Under the pieces are notes generated by a model. The model was not told the origin of the DNA, did no database searches, and saw nothing but the letters and a program-made list of their open reading frames with translations. DNA of 64,000 nucleotides from Ignavibacteriota bacterium (GTDB lineage: Bacteria > Bacteroidota > Ignavibacteria > Ignavibacteriales > Melioribacteraceae): assembly GCA_016716225.1 (NCBI GenBank), contig JADJWT010000001.1:868001-932000 (forward strand). The letters are read 5' to 3'. This document shows positions 8,789 through 17,908 of this stretch, piece by piece (the stretch's first letter is position 1; the number at the start of each line of letters is the position of its first letter). Made by a program: the position numbers and the translations under genes.

Positions 8789-10270
8789 ATGAAAAAAATT
8801 ATAATAATTGGTGCTGGCTTGGGGGGTCTTTCAACTGCATTGCGGCTTTCCAAAAATCCCAGTAATAAAATTACAATTATTGAAAAATATTCAACTCCCG
8901 GTGGAAGATTAAATATTTTAGAAAAAGATGGATTTACATTTGATCTTGGTCCATCTTTTATGAGTATGACATATGAATTCGATAATTTATTCAAAGATGC
9001 GGAAGTTTCCAATCCTTTACAGATGAAAGAACTTGATCCAATTTATCAAGTTTATTTTGAAAACAGAATTCAGCCTTATAAAATTTTAAAGAATTTAAAA
9101 CGGTTAGAAGAAGAATTTAAAAATGTTGAACCGAATCTTGCAGAAAAATTAAATAAATATTTGAATCGTGCTGGTGAGTTTTTTCACGATACTGAACTTC
9201 AAGTTGTTCAATCAAATTACAAAGGAATGTTGGATTATTTTTATAAGATGTCAAAAGTTCCTTTTAAGCATATTCCATACTTATTTAGAACAATGTGGGA
9301 TGAGCTTGACAAAAATTTTTCATCGGAAGAAATTAAAATTATTTTTTCTTTGGTTGCTTTTTTCTTAGGTTCAACACCTTTCCAAACGCCATCAATATAT
9401 TCTTTGTTAAGTTATACAGAAATGCGCCACAATGGTTACTGGAGCATTCATGGGGGAATGTATTCAGTTATAAAATCCATTGTGGATATTTTAAAAAAAC
9501 GTGGGGTTGAAATAATCTGCAATACCGAAATTGTGGGAATTGGAAACAGTAACGGAAAACTTGCAGAAGTTATTGATCAAACTGGTAAACGATGGAATGC
9601 GGATATTTTTGTAAGTAATTCTGATGCTGCCTCTTTCAGAGGAAAAATTTTAAAGAGAAAAGAATTCGATGAAAAGAAATTAGACAGTATGCATTGGACA
9701 CTTTCACCTTTCACAATTTATTTAGGTGTTAAAGGAAAAATTCCGGGATTGATTCATCACAATTATTTTTTAGGGAGTAATTTTAAGGATTACGCAGATA
9801 CGATTTTTACGTCTTCAGTTAGTCCTAAAAAACCTTATTATTATGTAAATGCAGCTTCAAAGTCCGATGAAACTTGCGCTCCGGAAGGATGTGAAAATTT
9901 ATTTATACTTTGTCCAGTTCCCGATTTGCGCTTTAAAGATAATTGGAATGATGCCGAAGATTTAGCAGAAAATATTATTGATGATATTTCGAAACGGACA
10001 AATTTTAATCTGAAAGAAAATATAATTTCCAAAACAATAAAAACTCCAAAAGATTGGGAACAAATGTTTAATCTTTACAGAGGAAGCGGATTAGGATTAG
10101 CTCATGATCTGAACCAAGTTGGAGCATTTAGACCAAAAAATAAAGACGAACACTTTTCAAATTTATACTACGTTGGCGCATCAACCACTCCCGGCACTGG
10201 CTTGCCAATGGTAGTGATTAGTTCAAAATTAGTAACTGAAAGGATAAACAATGACATTCAATCATTATGA
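8789..10270 (+). CDS. crtI: Phytoene desaturase (CrtI family)
   Basis: The 493-residue FAD enzyme has the N-terminal dinucleotide fold IIIGAGLGGLSTALRLS with the following EKYSTPGGRL. It ends with the bacterial phytoene dehydrogenase signature YYVGASTTPGTGLPMVVIS near residues 460-480. It removes hydrogen from phytoene, probably to lycopene, at the membrane surface. Length is normal for the family. It overlaps the start of crtB by 20 bases, indicating translational coupling. The number of desaturation steps cannot be judged from sequence. Confidence 0.92.
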   Translation: MKKIIIIGAGLGGLSTALRLSKNPSNKITIIEKYSTPGGRLNILEKDGFTFDLGPSFMSMTYEFDNLFKDAEVSNPLQMKELDPIYQVYFENRIQPYKILKNLKRLEEEFKNVEPNLAEKLNKYLNRAGEFFHDTELQVVQSNYKGMLDYFYKMSKVPFKHIPYLFRTMWDELDKNFSSEEIKIIFSLVAFFLGSTPFQTPSIYSLLSYTEMRHNGYWSIHGGMYSVIKSIVDILKKRGVEIICNTEIVGIGNSNGKLAEVIDQTGKRWNADIFVSNSDAASFRGKILKRKEFDEKKLDSMHWTLSPFTIYLGVKGKIPGLIHHNYFLGSNFKDYADTIFTSSVSPKKPYYYVNAASKSDETCAPEGCENLFILCPVPDLRFKDNWNDAEDLAENIIDDISKRTNFNLKENIISKTIKTPKDWEQMFNLYRGSGLGLAHDLNQVGAFRPKNKDEHFSNLYYVGASTTPGTGLPMVVISSKLVTERINNDIQSL

Positions 10271-11096
10271 AAATACATGTGCAAAAATTAGTAAGAAGTT
10301 AACGGAAGCTTACAGCACTTCTTTCAGTTGGGGAATTAAAGCATTTGATCCAAAATACCGCGAACCGATTTATTCAATTTACGGATGGGTGCGTGTTGCA
10401 GATGAAATTGTTGATACTTTTCATCATGCTGATAAAAAACAACTTTTAGATAAATTTAAAGAAGACACATATGATTCTATAAAATCGGGAGTTTCAACAA
10501 ACCCAATTATTCATTCATTTCAAAAAGTTGCGAGAAAGTATAATATTGGAAATGATTTAATTGATGCTTTTCTGCTTAGTATGGAAATGGATTTGGATGA
10601 AACTTCTTACGAACGAAAAAGTTATGATTTATACATTTACGGCTCTGCAGAAGTTGTTGGTTTAATGTGTTTAAAAGTTTTCTGCAACGGAGAAAGCATA
10701 AAATATAATGAACTTGTGCATTCTGCTAAAATGCTTGGTTCTGCATTTCAAAAAGTAAATTTTCTGCGAGACATAAACAGTGATTTAACCGATCGCAAAA
10801 GAATTTATTTACCGGATGTTCATCATGAAATGTTAATTAACAACACTAATAAAAAAAGTCTGGAATTTGAAATTGAAGAAGAATTCCATGAAGCGTTAAA
10901 GGGAATTTTGAAACTTCCAATTGGAGTAAAGCTTGGAGTTTATTCTGCTTATCTTTACTATTTAATGTTGTTCAAAAAAATTAAAAGGTTGGATGTAAAA
11001 CAGTTAATGAGCAAGCGTGTAAGAATTTCTAACTTTTATAAAATATATTTGTTTCTTAAATCTTTTTGGGAAATAAAAATCATTAAGCTTACTTAA
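10251..11096 (+). CDS. crtB: Phytoene synthase (squalene/phytoene synthase family)
   Basis: The 281-residue product condenses two geranylgeranyl diphosphates into phytoene. Both metal-binding aspartate regions are visible: RVADEIVDTFH near residues 42-52 and FLRDINSDLTDRKRIYLP near 168-185. The latter is the second signature of phytoene synthases. It overlaps crtI by 20 bases and is followed after 3 bases by the cyclase gene, so the three are one coupled transcript. Being paired with crtI and a lycopene cyclase makes C40 phytoene, rather than squalene or C30 chemistry, the better call. Confidence 0.92.
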   Translation: MTFNHYENTCAKISKKLTEAYSTSFSWGIKAFDPKYREPIYSIYGWVRVADEIVDTFHHADKKQLLDKFKEDTYDSIKSGVSTNPIIHSFQKVARKYNIGNDLIDAFLLSMEMDLDETSYERKSYDLYIYGSAEVVGLMCLKVFCNGESIKYNELVHSAKMLGSAFQKVNFLRDINSDLTDRKRIYLPDVHHEMLINNTNKKSLEFEIEEEFHEALKGILKLPIGVKLGVYSAYLYYLMLFKKIKRLDVKQLMSKRVRISNFYKIYLFLKSFWEIKIIKLT

Positions 11097-11099
11097 ATT

Positions 11100-11825
11100 G
11101 TGAAATACGAGTATTTAATATTTAACATAATTGTTTTGTCTGGACCACTATTCTTCGGATCATTAAAGAAATTTTACTTTTTAAATTATTGGAAGCAAGC
11201 ATTAATTTCCATTTTAATTTCTGCAATTCCGTTTATTATTTGGGATATTCTTGTTACAAATCGTCATTGGTATTTTGCGGAAAATTATACTTTGGGAATT
11301 AGAATTTTTGAATTGCCGATTGAAGAAATTTTGTTTTTTTTAACAGTTCCTTTTGCGTGTTTATTTACTTGGGAAATGTTGAAAAGATTCTCTAACACAA
11401 ATTATCTGCAAGATTTTGATAATGTGAAAATCTTTGAACAAAAAATCTTCACCTCGGTAATATCTGTCTTCAATCTTTTACTAATTTTTATAGCTATAGT
11501 ATTTGATAAAGAATATACAGCAATTTCATTAGCAATTTTAATCGCTTCATTTTTTATTGATAAAACATATGGAGCAAAATTGTTTAGAAGAAAATTATTC
11601 TGGATTTATATTTCTATTGTTTCGGTATTCACTTTTATATTTAACGGATATTTGACTTGGAGACCGATTGTAACTTATAACGAAATCTATCAATTAGGAT
11701 TTAGAGTTTTTACAATTCCTATTGAAGATTTTTTGTTCGGGTATGCGTTAATAATATTATCTACAACAATTTTTGAAAAGCAAATAAGTGCGAATTATTT
11801 TGCAATGAGAAAAAAAACCAAGTAA
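11100..11825 (+). CDS. crtYcd: Lycopene cyclase, fused CrtYc-CrtYd membrane type
   Basis: The 241-residue polytopic membrane protein contains two copies of the lycopene cyclase domain. The first has FELPIEEILFFLTVPF and the second FTIPIEDFLFGYALI, the F-x-x-P-x-E-[ED] motif carrying the acidic catalytic residues. About 6-7 membrane helices are visible. It would cyclise lycopene ends to beta-ionone rings, giving beta-carotene. The start is a GTG at 11100, three bases after the crtB stop; no in-frame ATG lies nearby. Fused CrtYcd proteins are known in Bacteroidota, archaea and fungi. A supply of beta-rings is what the downstream CrtU-like enzyme would need. Confidence 0.88.
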   Translation: MKYEYLIFNIIVLSGPLFFGSLKKFYFLNYWKQALISILISAIPFIIWDILVTNRHWYFAENYTLGIRIFELPIEEILFFLTVPFACLFTWEMLKRFSNTNYLQDFDNVKIFEQKIFTSVISVFNLLLIFIAIVFDKEYTAISLAILIASFFIDKTYGAKLFRRKLFWIYISIVSVFTFIFNGYLTWRPIVTYNEIYQLGFRVFTIPIEDFLFGYALIILSTTIFEKQISANYFAMRKKTK

Positions 11826-11905
11826 TATTAAAATTACTTTACAAGTTCTATTTTAGTTAAAGAATTTTTGTTATTCCCGAATGTTGTTTTATGGAATCTA
11901 TTAAA

Positions 11906-11929
11906 CTTCAGACTAAAGTCTGAGGCTAC
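11906..11929. repeat. Extragenic palindrome, GGCTAC family
   Basis: CTTCAGACT and AGTCTGAGG pair around AA, followed by CTAC. The same design (CAGACn AA nGTCTGnGGCTAC) recurs at 46604-46627, and a longer GTAGCCGCA/TGCGGCTAC pair lies at 18349-18402. It separates crtYcd from the Rieske gene within the carotenoid run and could attenuate or stabilise the transcript. Confidence 0.6.
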
Positions 11930-11947
11930 AAATAATTTGAGAAAAAT

Positions 11948-12934
11948 ATGCTTAAAAATAAATGGTATTTAATTTGTCCATCAAAAGATTTATCAAACAA
12001 AATAATTTCAAAAAAAATTCTTGATGAAGATATAATAATTTATCGCACAAAAAATGGTAAAGCAGTTGCACTTGAAGATAGATGTTGTCACAGAAATGTT
12101 AAATTATCTCTTGGATATTTAAATAAAAATAATGTTGTATGCGGTTATCATGGCTGGGAATTTGATTGCAACGGATCTTGCGTTTTAATTCCTTCTCAAT
12201 TGCCCGGAACTAAAATTCCTCCCAAAGCAGTAATTAAAAAATATCCTATCAAAGAATTCAATAATTGGGTTTGGGTTTTTATTGGTGATGAAGAAAAATC
12301 AAAAATAATAAATCCTCCAAATATTTTAGAAATGAATGATTGGGATTTCACATATAAAGAACATGTATTTGAAGCCGATTTGGAAGCCGCTGCGGAAAGT
12401 TTGATTGATCCTTATCATATAAAATACACACACAAAGATTCTATCAAACATTTACTTGGACAAATAAAAGAATTTCCTGCGGAGTTTAGAATTAATATTC
12501 TAGATGACGGAATTGAAGGAAAATATTTTCGCTCAAATACAGCAAACGTTTCTGAGAAAATGTATTTTGGAAAAGAGTCTGAGTTAGAAGTTTATTACAG
12601 ATTTTATTATCCTAATATTTCTCGATTAGAAGCAAGATTTAAAAACCGTACACTTTTAATTCTTGAACATTTTATGCAAGTAGATGAAAACAAAATCAGT
12701 ATGATGCAAATTACATTATGGAAAAATATTTTCGGATTTTTCCCCGCATTTGGAAAATGGTTTATGGCACGAAAATCAGATAAAATTGTTAACGAAGATA
12801 TTGCTTTGCTAAAATCACAGAAAGGGATTTTAGATAAGACAAAAGAAAATCTTCATGAAGTAAGTGTAAAAGGTGATGAAGTTTCCCTAGCGTTTAGAAA
12901 ATTTTGGCGAAGAAAACTTAATGAGGAAATTTAA
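11948..12934 (+). CDS. Rieske non-haem iron oxygenase, alpha-subunit type, in the carotenoid cluster
   Basis: The 328-residue protein has an N-terminal Rieske [2Fe-2S] domain with Cys46-x-His48 and Cys65-x2-His68 (RCCHRN and CGYHGW). The C-terminal catalytic domain carries the mononuclear iron site D154-x2-H157-x4-H162 (LIDPYHIKYTH). Such enzymes hydroxylate or oxidise rings and side groups using reductase-supplied electrons. Two bases separate it from a methyltransferase gene, and a CrtU/CruE-type desaturase follows. In cyanobacteria the Rieske-type CruH works with CruE to oxidise ring methyl groups in synechoxanthin synthesis, so a similar carotenoid end-group oxidation is inferred here. 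The substrate is unproven and no dedicated reductase is adjacent. Confidence 0.8.
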   Translation: MLKNKWYLICPSKDLSNKIISKKILDEDIIIYRTKNGKAVALEDRCCHRNVKLSLGYLNKNNVVCGYHGWEFDCNGSCVLIPSQLPGTKIPPKAVIKKYPIKEFNNWVWVFIGDEEKSKIINPPNILEMNDWDFTYKEHVFEADLEAAAESLIDPYHIKYTHKDSIKHLLGQIKEFPAEFRINILDDGIEGKYFRSNTANVSEKMYFGKESELEVYYRFYYPNISRLEARFKNRTLLILEHFMQVDENKISMMQITLWKNIFGFFPAFGKWFMARKSDKIVNEDIALLKSQKGILDKTKENLHEVSVKGDEVSLAFRKFWRRKLNEEI

Positions 12935-12936
12935 TT

Positions 12937-13641
12937 TTGGAAAGTTTGGAATTATTAGAGAATAAAAAATCTGTTCCGCTTGAATTTAACAGTATTGCAA
13001 AGCAGTATGATATTGCAACTAAATTAAGTCAAGGTTACCAAAAAGATTTAAATCTAAGTGCCGAAAGAATGAATTTAAAGGGTAATGAATATATAGCTGA
13101 TCTTTGCTGCGGAACCGGAAAATCTACAACGGCATGTTTATCGGTATTGCCCCAAGGGAAAATTTTAGGAATTGATAATTCAAAAATAATGCTGGAAATG
13201 GCAGTAAGAAAAATTCAAAACAAAAATGTAAAATTCTCCTTAGAAGATGTAATGGAATTAAATTATCCGAACGAAACTTTTGATGCAATTTTTATGGCTT
13301 ACGGAATTAGAAATATGCCGGATTATGAAAAATGTTTAACCAACTTAAAAAGAATGTTAAAGCCAAATGGAGTAATAGCATTTCATGAATATTCTTTAAA
13401 CGATAATTTATTTTCAAAAATTTACTGGATGTTTTTGGGGTACTCTATAATTATTCCTATTTCAACCTTATTAAGTGGTTCTTCAAAAATTTATAAATAT
13501 TTAGTAAAAAGTGTTTTAACATTTCCCTCGCCAAAAATTTTTCTTCAAATTTTGAAAAATGTTGGATTTAAAAATACAAAGAGATTACCAATGCCAAGCT
13601 GGCGAAAACCAATATTACACACATTCATAGCATATAAATAA
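12937..13641 (+). CDS. UbiE-like class I SAM-dependent methyltransferase in the carotenoid cluster
   Basis: The 234-residue protein has the SAM-binding glycine loop DLCCGTGKS (about 55-63), the acidic GIDNS after strand 2 and FDAIFMAYGIRNMPD, typical of UbiE/MenG-type methyltransferases. The C-terminal part is shorter and more hydrophobic than in UbiE. It starts with TTG at 12937, 2 bases after the Rieske stop, with GAGG about 10 bases upstream. The tight Rieske-methyltransferase-CrtU order suggests it acts on the carotenoid or its carboxyl/hydroxyl group. A menaquinone methyltransferase is an alternative, but no men genes are near. Confidence 0.8.
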   Translation: MESLELLENKKSVPLEFNSIAKQYDIATKLSQGYQKDLNLSAERMNLKGNEYIADLCCGTGKSTTACLSVLPQGKILGIDNSKIMLEMAVRKIQNKNVKFSLEDVMELNYPNETFDAIFMAYGIRNMPDYEKCLTNLKRMLKPNGVIAFHEYSLNDNLFSKIYWMFLGYSIIIPISTLLSGSSKIYKYLVKSVLTFPSPKIFLQILKNVGFKNTKRLPMPSWRKPILHTFIAYK

Positions 13642-13649
13642 ATTTTGAA

Positions 13650-15155
13650 ATGAGCATAATTGAAAGTCTTGTAAAGAAAAAACTAAACAACTACAAAGTT
13701 GTAGTAAATCAAGTAAATGAAAATTTACCACAAAAATTATCAACAGAGAAAAAAGCTGCTGTTATCGGAAGCGGAATTGCCGGCTTAACATCAGCTATTT
13801 TATTGAGCGAAAGAGGATTTAAAGTAAAATTATTTGAAAGAGATAATTTTCTTGGTGGAAAAATCGGTAGCTGGAAAGTAAAATTTAATGATAATTTTGA
13901 ACCAAATGTAGAACACGGATTTCATGCTTTTTTTAGACAATACTATAATTTAAGAGAAATTCTTAAAAAACTAGATTCCTTTAAACACCTTATCCCTATT
14001 GATGATTATTTAATTAAAACAAAAAAGTATGGAGATTTTAGTTTTAAGAATATTGACAAAACTCCTATTCTAAACATTCTTTCAATGAGGAAATCCGGAA
14101 TTTATTCATTCAAAGATATTTTTAAAAATCCGAAATTTGCTAAACTAATTTCATTATTAACTTACAATAAAGATAAAACATTCGAGAAGTTTGATCATAT
14201 TTCATTTAAAGAATACTCAGATGAAATAAATTTGCCAAATGAAATGAGATTGATGTTCACAACTTTTTCCCGCGCATTTTTTGCAGAACCTCAATATATA
14301 TCTATGGCTGAGTTAATAAAAAGTTTTCACTTTTATTTTTTAAGCAATAATCACGGATTAATTTATGATGTTTTAAATGATGATTTTCAATCAACAATTT
14401 TAAATCCAGCAAAAGTATTTATTGAAAATAACGGTGGCGAGGTTCTAATGAATTCACCATTTCTCGCTATTCAAAAAGTTGATAATAAATTTATTGTTAC
14501 AAATGAAGAATTCGATTATTTAATATTGGGAACTGATATACCCGGAACAAAAAAAATTTTTTCCAATTCTGAATTTATAAAATATGGATATACTGATTTT
14601 TACAATCAAATCATGAATCAAAAGAAATCTCAACGTTACGCGGTTTTAAGATTATGGATGGATAAAAAAATCGGTGATAATCTTCCGTTTTTTATATTTA
14701 CCGATGCTTTGAAAATTCTAGATTCGGTCACTTTTTATCACAACATGGAAAAAGAAAGTGCTGAATGGGCTGCTCAAAACAATGGTGGGATTTATGAACT
14801 TCACTCATATGCTTTGCCAGATGATTTTGACGAATTAAAAGTTAGAGAACAATTTCTTACAGAATTCTTTGAATATTTTCCGGAATTAAAATCTTCGAAA
14901 ATATTGTTTGAAAATATTCAGATTAAAAAAGACTTTACAGCGTTCCACACAAACTTGCATAAAAACAGACCGGAACCAAAAAACGTAATTGATAATCTTT
15001 ATCTAACCGGAGACTGGATAAAACTTCCTATTCCCGCAATGCTTATGGAAGCTTCAGCAAGTTCAGCACTTTACGCAATAAATGATATTTTGAAAAACGA
15101 AAATTTAAAGGAAGAAACTATTTTATCTGTTCCTCTAAAAGGAATTTTTTCATAA
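13650..15155 (+). CDS. crtU: CrtU/CruE-type carotene desaturase/methyltransferase (aromatic carotenoid synthase)
   Basis: The 501-residue FAD protein has AVIGSGIAGLTSAILLSERG (about 37-56) and FLGGKIGSW, then VEHGFHAFFRQYYNLR (about 87-102) and RAFFAEPQYISMAELIKSFH. To my knowledge the HGFHAFFRQYYNLR stretch typifies CrtU/CruE rather than CrtI or zeta-carotene desaturase. Those enzymes desaturate beta-rings and shift a methyl group, making aromatic phi- or chi-rings as in isorenieratene and renierapurpurin. A cyclase making the beta-ring substrate is in the same run. It starts 8 bases after the methyltransferase gene and ends the cluster. Whether phi or chi rings result cannot be read from sequence. 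Confidence 0.75.
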   Translation: MSIIESLVKKKLNNYKVVVNQVNENLPQKLSTEKKAAVIGSGIAGLTSAILLSERGFKVKLFERDNFLGGKIGSWKVKFNDNFEPNVEHGFHAFFRQYYNLREILKKLDSFKHLIPIDDYLIKTKKYGDFSFKNIDKTPILNILSMRKSGIYSFKDIFKNPKFAKLISLLTYNKDKTFEKFDHISFKEYSDEINLPNEMRLMFTTFSRAFFAEPQYISMAELIKSFHFYFLSNNHGLIYDVLNDDFQSTILNPAKVFIENNGGEVLMNSPFLAIQKVDNKFIVTNEEFDYLILGTDIPGTKKIFSNSEFIKYGYTDFYNQIMNQKKSQRYAVLRLWMDKKIGDNLPFFIFTDALKILDSVTFYHNMEKESAEWAAQNNGGIYELHSYALPDDFDELKVREQFLTEFFEYFPELKSSKILFENIQIKKDFTAFHTNLHKNRPEPKNVIDNLYLTGDWIKLPIPAMLMEASASSALYAINDILKNENLKEETILSVPLKGIFS

Positions 15156-15376
15156 TTATAATTTTTCAGTTAAATTATTTCTTTTTTAAAAATTATTTAT
15201 TGTAAAAAAAGTAATTAATCTATTTGATTTAGCAATTTTCTTTCTATAGTTTTGTATCAAATGACAGTATCTTTAAAAGTAGTTTTCAGAAAAACCGAAT
15301 TACATCAGTTTAAATATTCAAAGTCTTTTCAAAGCTCTGTCAATTTATTTTTAATTAATTTAGGAGAATCTGTTTG

Positions 15377-15589
15377 ATGGCAGAGCGTACAAAAGGAACC
15401 GTAAAATGGTTCAATAGTTCAAAAGGTTATGGTTTTATTTCACAAGAAAATGGCGAAGATGTTTTCGTTCATTTTAAAGCAATTATTGGCGATGGCTACA
15501 AAACTTTAAAAGAAAATGACAAAGTTGAATTTGTTGTTACCAATGGTGAAAAAGGTCCGCAAGCTGCAGACGTAAAAGTTGTAAAATAA
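15377..15589 (+). CDS. Cold shock domain protein (Csp)
   Basis: The 70-residue protein is a single cold shock domain: [20 protein letters not shown] with RNP1 (KGYGFI) and RNP2 (VFVHF), ending AADVKVVK. It binds single-stranded RNA/DNA and melts RNA structure. The ATG at 15377 preceded by AGGAG at 15362 is preferred over a TTG one codon upstream. A 220-base stretch separates it from crtU; long leaders are usual for csp genes. A clear terminator follows at 15612. Confidence 0.95.
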   Translation: MAERTKGTVKWFNSSKGYGFISQENGEDVFVHFKAIIGDGYKTLKENDKVEFVVTNGEKGPQAADVKVVK

Positions 15590-15611
15590 AACATTACAAA
15601 ATTTTAATCCC

Positions 15612-15639
15612 AAAGCTCCCTTTTAGGGAGCTTTTTTTG
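15612..15639 (+). terminator. Rho-independent terminator after csp
   Basis: AAAGCTCCC (15612-15620), loop TTTTA, then GGGAGCTTT (15626-15634) continuing into a T-run. It lies 22 bases after the csp stop. Confidence 0.95.
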
Positions 15640-15795
15640 TAACCTCCCAAGTAAACAAAACTTTTTACTTCAAATCTTTCGGATTTTCTTAACAATTTGT
15701 TAAAAATAATTTTTTAAATTGATTTTATTTTTATAAATACTTCTTTTTACATTTACTAAATTCAACAAAGCAATTATAATTTTTAGGATGTTAAT

Positions 15796-17586
15796 ATGAG
15801 GTTTCAAAAAACAAATAAATTCCTTTTTATGGTTTTATTTTTCCTAACGTTTATTTCAAACAATGCACAAACATTAAATTTAAAGTTTATACAAACAAGT
15901 GATGTTCATGGAGCAATTTTTCCGTATGATTTCACGGAAAATAAAACATCTAATTCTTCGTTAGCTCAGATTTATTCTTACTTAAAAAGTGAAAGGGAAA
16001 ATAAGAATCATGAAACTTTTCTTTTAGATAATGGTGATATTCTTCAAGGCGATCCTTCGGTTTATTATTACAATTTTGTTAAAACTAACGAAACACATTT
16101 ATTAGCAAATGTGATGAATTTTATGAAATATGATGCCGGTTCGGTTGGAAATCACGATATTGAAACTGGTCATGCTGTATATGATAAATTTAATGATGAA
16201 TTAAATTTTCCTTGGCTTGCAGCAAATGCAATAAACACTTTAACTGACGAGCCCTATTTTCCACCTTATAAAATTTTAAATGCAAAAGTAGATGAAAATC
16301 AAAATGTTAAAATTGCTGTTTTGGGATTGATAACTCCGGGTATTCCAAATTGGCTGCCAAAAAATATTTGGTCAGGAATTGAATTTGAAGATATGATTTT
16401 AACTGCAAAAAAATGGATCCCAATAATTAATAAAAAAGAGAACCCGGATTTAATAATTGGACTTTTCCATTCTGGTGTTGATTTTACTTATGATAATCAA
16501 ACTGCAGAAACTCCACGAAACGAAAATGCTTCTCAATTGGTTGCAGAACAAGTTCCTGGTTTTGATATTGTTTTTGTTGGTCATGATCATCATGAATGGA
16601 ATTTTAAAGTTTTAAATTCTGCCGGAGATTCGGTTTTAATTTTGGGACCTTCGGCAAGATCAAACAGTTTTTGTGAAGCAAACATTTCATTGGATTTTGA
16701 TAAACAATCAAAAAAATGGGGAAAAAATATTTCCGGAAAAATTATTAATTCTTCGGATTTAAAAGCCAATGAAGAATTTATGCAAAAATTTTCTGAAGAA
16801 TTTAAATTGGTAAAAGATTTTGTATCAAGAGAAATAGGAACTTTTACAAAAACGGTTTCTGCAAAAAATTCTGTTTTCGGAAATTCTGCATTTGTCGATT
16901 TAATCCATAAAATCCAGATTGAGCTTACGAATGCTGATATTTCTTTCACTGCGCCGCTTTCAATTTATTCACAGATTGATTCGGGAAAAGTTTATGTAAA
17001 AGATATGTTTGATCTTTACAGATATGAAAATCTTTTGTACACAATGGAATTAACTGGAAAAGAAATAAAAGATTATTTGGAATTTTCTTACGGAATTTGG
17101 TTTAACACAATGAAAGATAAAAAAGATAATTTATTGTTGTTTGAAAAAGATGAAAATGGAAATTTAATTTTCTCAAAACGCAGCAATACTACTTTATTGA
17201 AAAATAGATATTATAATTTTGATTCCGCAGAAGGAATTGAATATTTAGTTGATGTTTCTAAAAATTTTGGTGAAAGAATTAAAGTAAAATCTTTTTCTAA
17301 CGGAAAGATTTTTGATGAAAACAAAAAATATAAAGTTGCAATAAATAGTTACAGAGGCAATGGCGGCGGCGGACATTTAGTAAATGGTGCAAAAATTCCC
17401 AAAGATGAATTAACTACTAGAATTATAAATTCAACAGAAAAAGATTTAAGATTTTATATGATGCAATGGATTGAAAATCAAAAAATTGTTAACCCGATTG
17501 AAAATTTAAATTGGAATGTAATTCCCGCTGATTGGTATAATTCGGCAAAAGAAAAAGATTTTAAATTACTTTTTGGTACAAATTAA
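15796..17586 (+). CDS. Secreted 5'-nucleotidase / metallophosphatase
   Basis: The 596-residue protein has a signal peptide (about 1-25) and an N-terminal calcineurin-like metallophosphatase domain with the metal motifs TSDVHG, DNGDILQGDP, GNHD and VGHDHHEW. The C-terminal 5'-nucleotidase domain (about 335-560) has the substrate-loop region NSYRGNGGGGHLVNGA. Family members hydrolyse nucleotides, 2',3'-cyclic nucleotides or UDP-sugars in the periplasm to recover nucleosides and phosphate. No anchor or sorting tail is visible. A short gene for a membrane protein follows after 17 bases. Confidence 0.9.
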   Translation: MRFQKTNKFLFMVLFFLTFISNNAQTLNLKFIQTSDVHGAIFPYDFTENKTSNSSLAQIYSYLKSERENKNHETFLLDNGDILQGDPSVYYYNFVKTNETHLLANVMNFMKYDAGSVGNHDIETGHAVYDKFNDELNFPWLAANAINTLTDEPYFPPYKILNAKVDENQNVKIAVLGLITPGIPNWLPKNIWSGIEFEDMILTAKKWIPIINKKENPDLIIGLFHSGVDFTYDNQTAETPRNENASQLVAEQVPGFDIVFVGHDHHEWNFKVLNSAGDSVLILGPSARSNSFCEANISLDFDKQSKKWGKNISGKIINSSDLKANEEFMQKFSEEFKLVKDFVSREIGTFTKTVSAKNSVFGNSAFVDLIHKIQIELTNADISFTAPLSIYSQIDSGKVYVKDMFDLYRYENLLYTMELTGKEIKDYLEFSYGIWFNTMKDKKDNLLLFEKDENGNLIFSKRSNTTLLKNRYYNFDSAEGIEYLVDVSKNFGERIKVKSFSNGKIFDENKKYKVAINSYRGNGGGGHLVNGAKIPKDELTTRIINSTEKDLRFYMMQWIENQKIVNPIENLNWNVIPADWYNSAKEKDFKLLFGTN

Positions 17587-17603
17587 TTTAGGGGAAAATT
17601 AAA

Positions 17604-17786
17604 ATGACTGACTCAAAAGTTAAAGTTGTAAATAATAGTATTTGCGGTGGTTTGTGGTTTGTTGGCTGGCTTTTCACTTTGGGTTTTTTGAAACTTACCT
17701 TTTGGAAAGGTGTTTTAGCACTATTACTTTGGCCTTATTATTTGGGAGAATATTTTTCAATTCCAATTGAAATTCTGGCAAAATAA
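17604..17786 (+). CDS. Small membrane protein, function unknown
   Basis: The 60-residue protein has a polar start (MTDSKVKVVNNS) and two hydrophobic stretches (about 14-30 and 36-50: GLWFVGWLFTLGFLKL and GVLALLLWPYYLGEYF). AGGGGA lies about 10 bases before the ATG. It follows the nucleotidase gene by 17 bases and is probably co-transcribed. I do not recognise its function. Confidence 0.7.
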   Translation: MTDSKVKVVNNSICGGLWFVGWLFTLGFLKLTFWKGVLALLLWPYYLGEYFSIPIEILAK

Positions 17787-17843
17787 TTTTCATTAATTTT
17801 AGTCTGATATTGAATTTGAAAATTTTTCATGATTTAAAAAATA

Positions 17844-17877
17844 AGAAGCAGACTATTTTTATTCGTAATCTGCTTCT
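17844..17877. terminator. Bidirectional terminator between convergent genes
   Basis: AGAAGCAGA (17844-17852) pairs with TCTGCTTCT (17869-17877), extended by nearby bases. T-rich or A-rich flanks on both sides fit termination of the small membrane gene (plus) and the RRM gene (minus). Confidence 0.8.
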
Positions 17878-17908
17878 AATAAAATCAATTTACTTTGTTA
17901 AAGAATAT

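Noticed and set aside
12932..12940. Frameshift that split a fused Rieske-methyltransferase protein
   Set aside because: The frames differ, but the Rieske protein ends naturally and the methyltransferase has its own TTG and GAGG site. A single-base deletion cannot be fully excluded without comparison.
15374..15376. TTG start of the cold shock protein
   Set aside because: The ATG one codon later has a well-placed AGGAG and the normal MAERTKG start.
15156..15376. CarH-type operator before the cold shock gene
   Set aside because: The 220-base leader has no TTGACAAwwATTAGACA element; no light link is supported.
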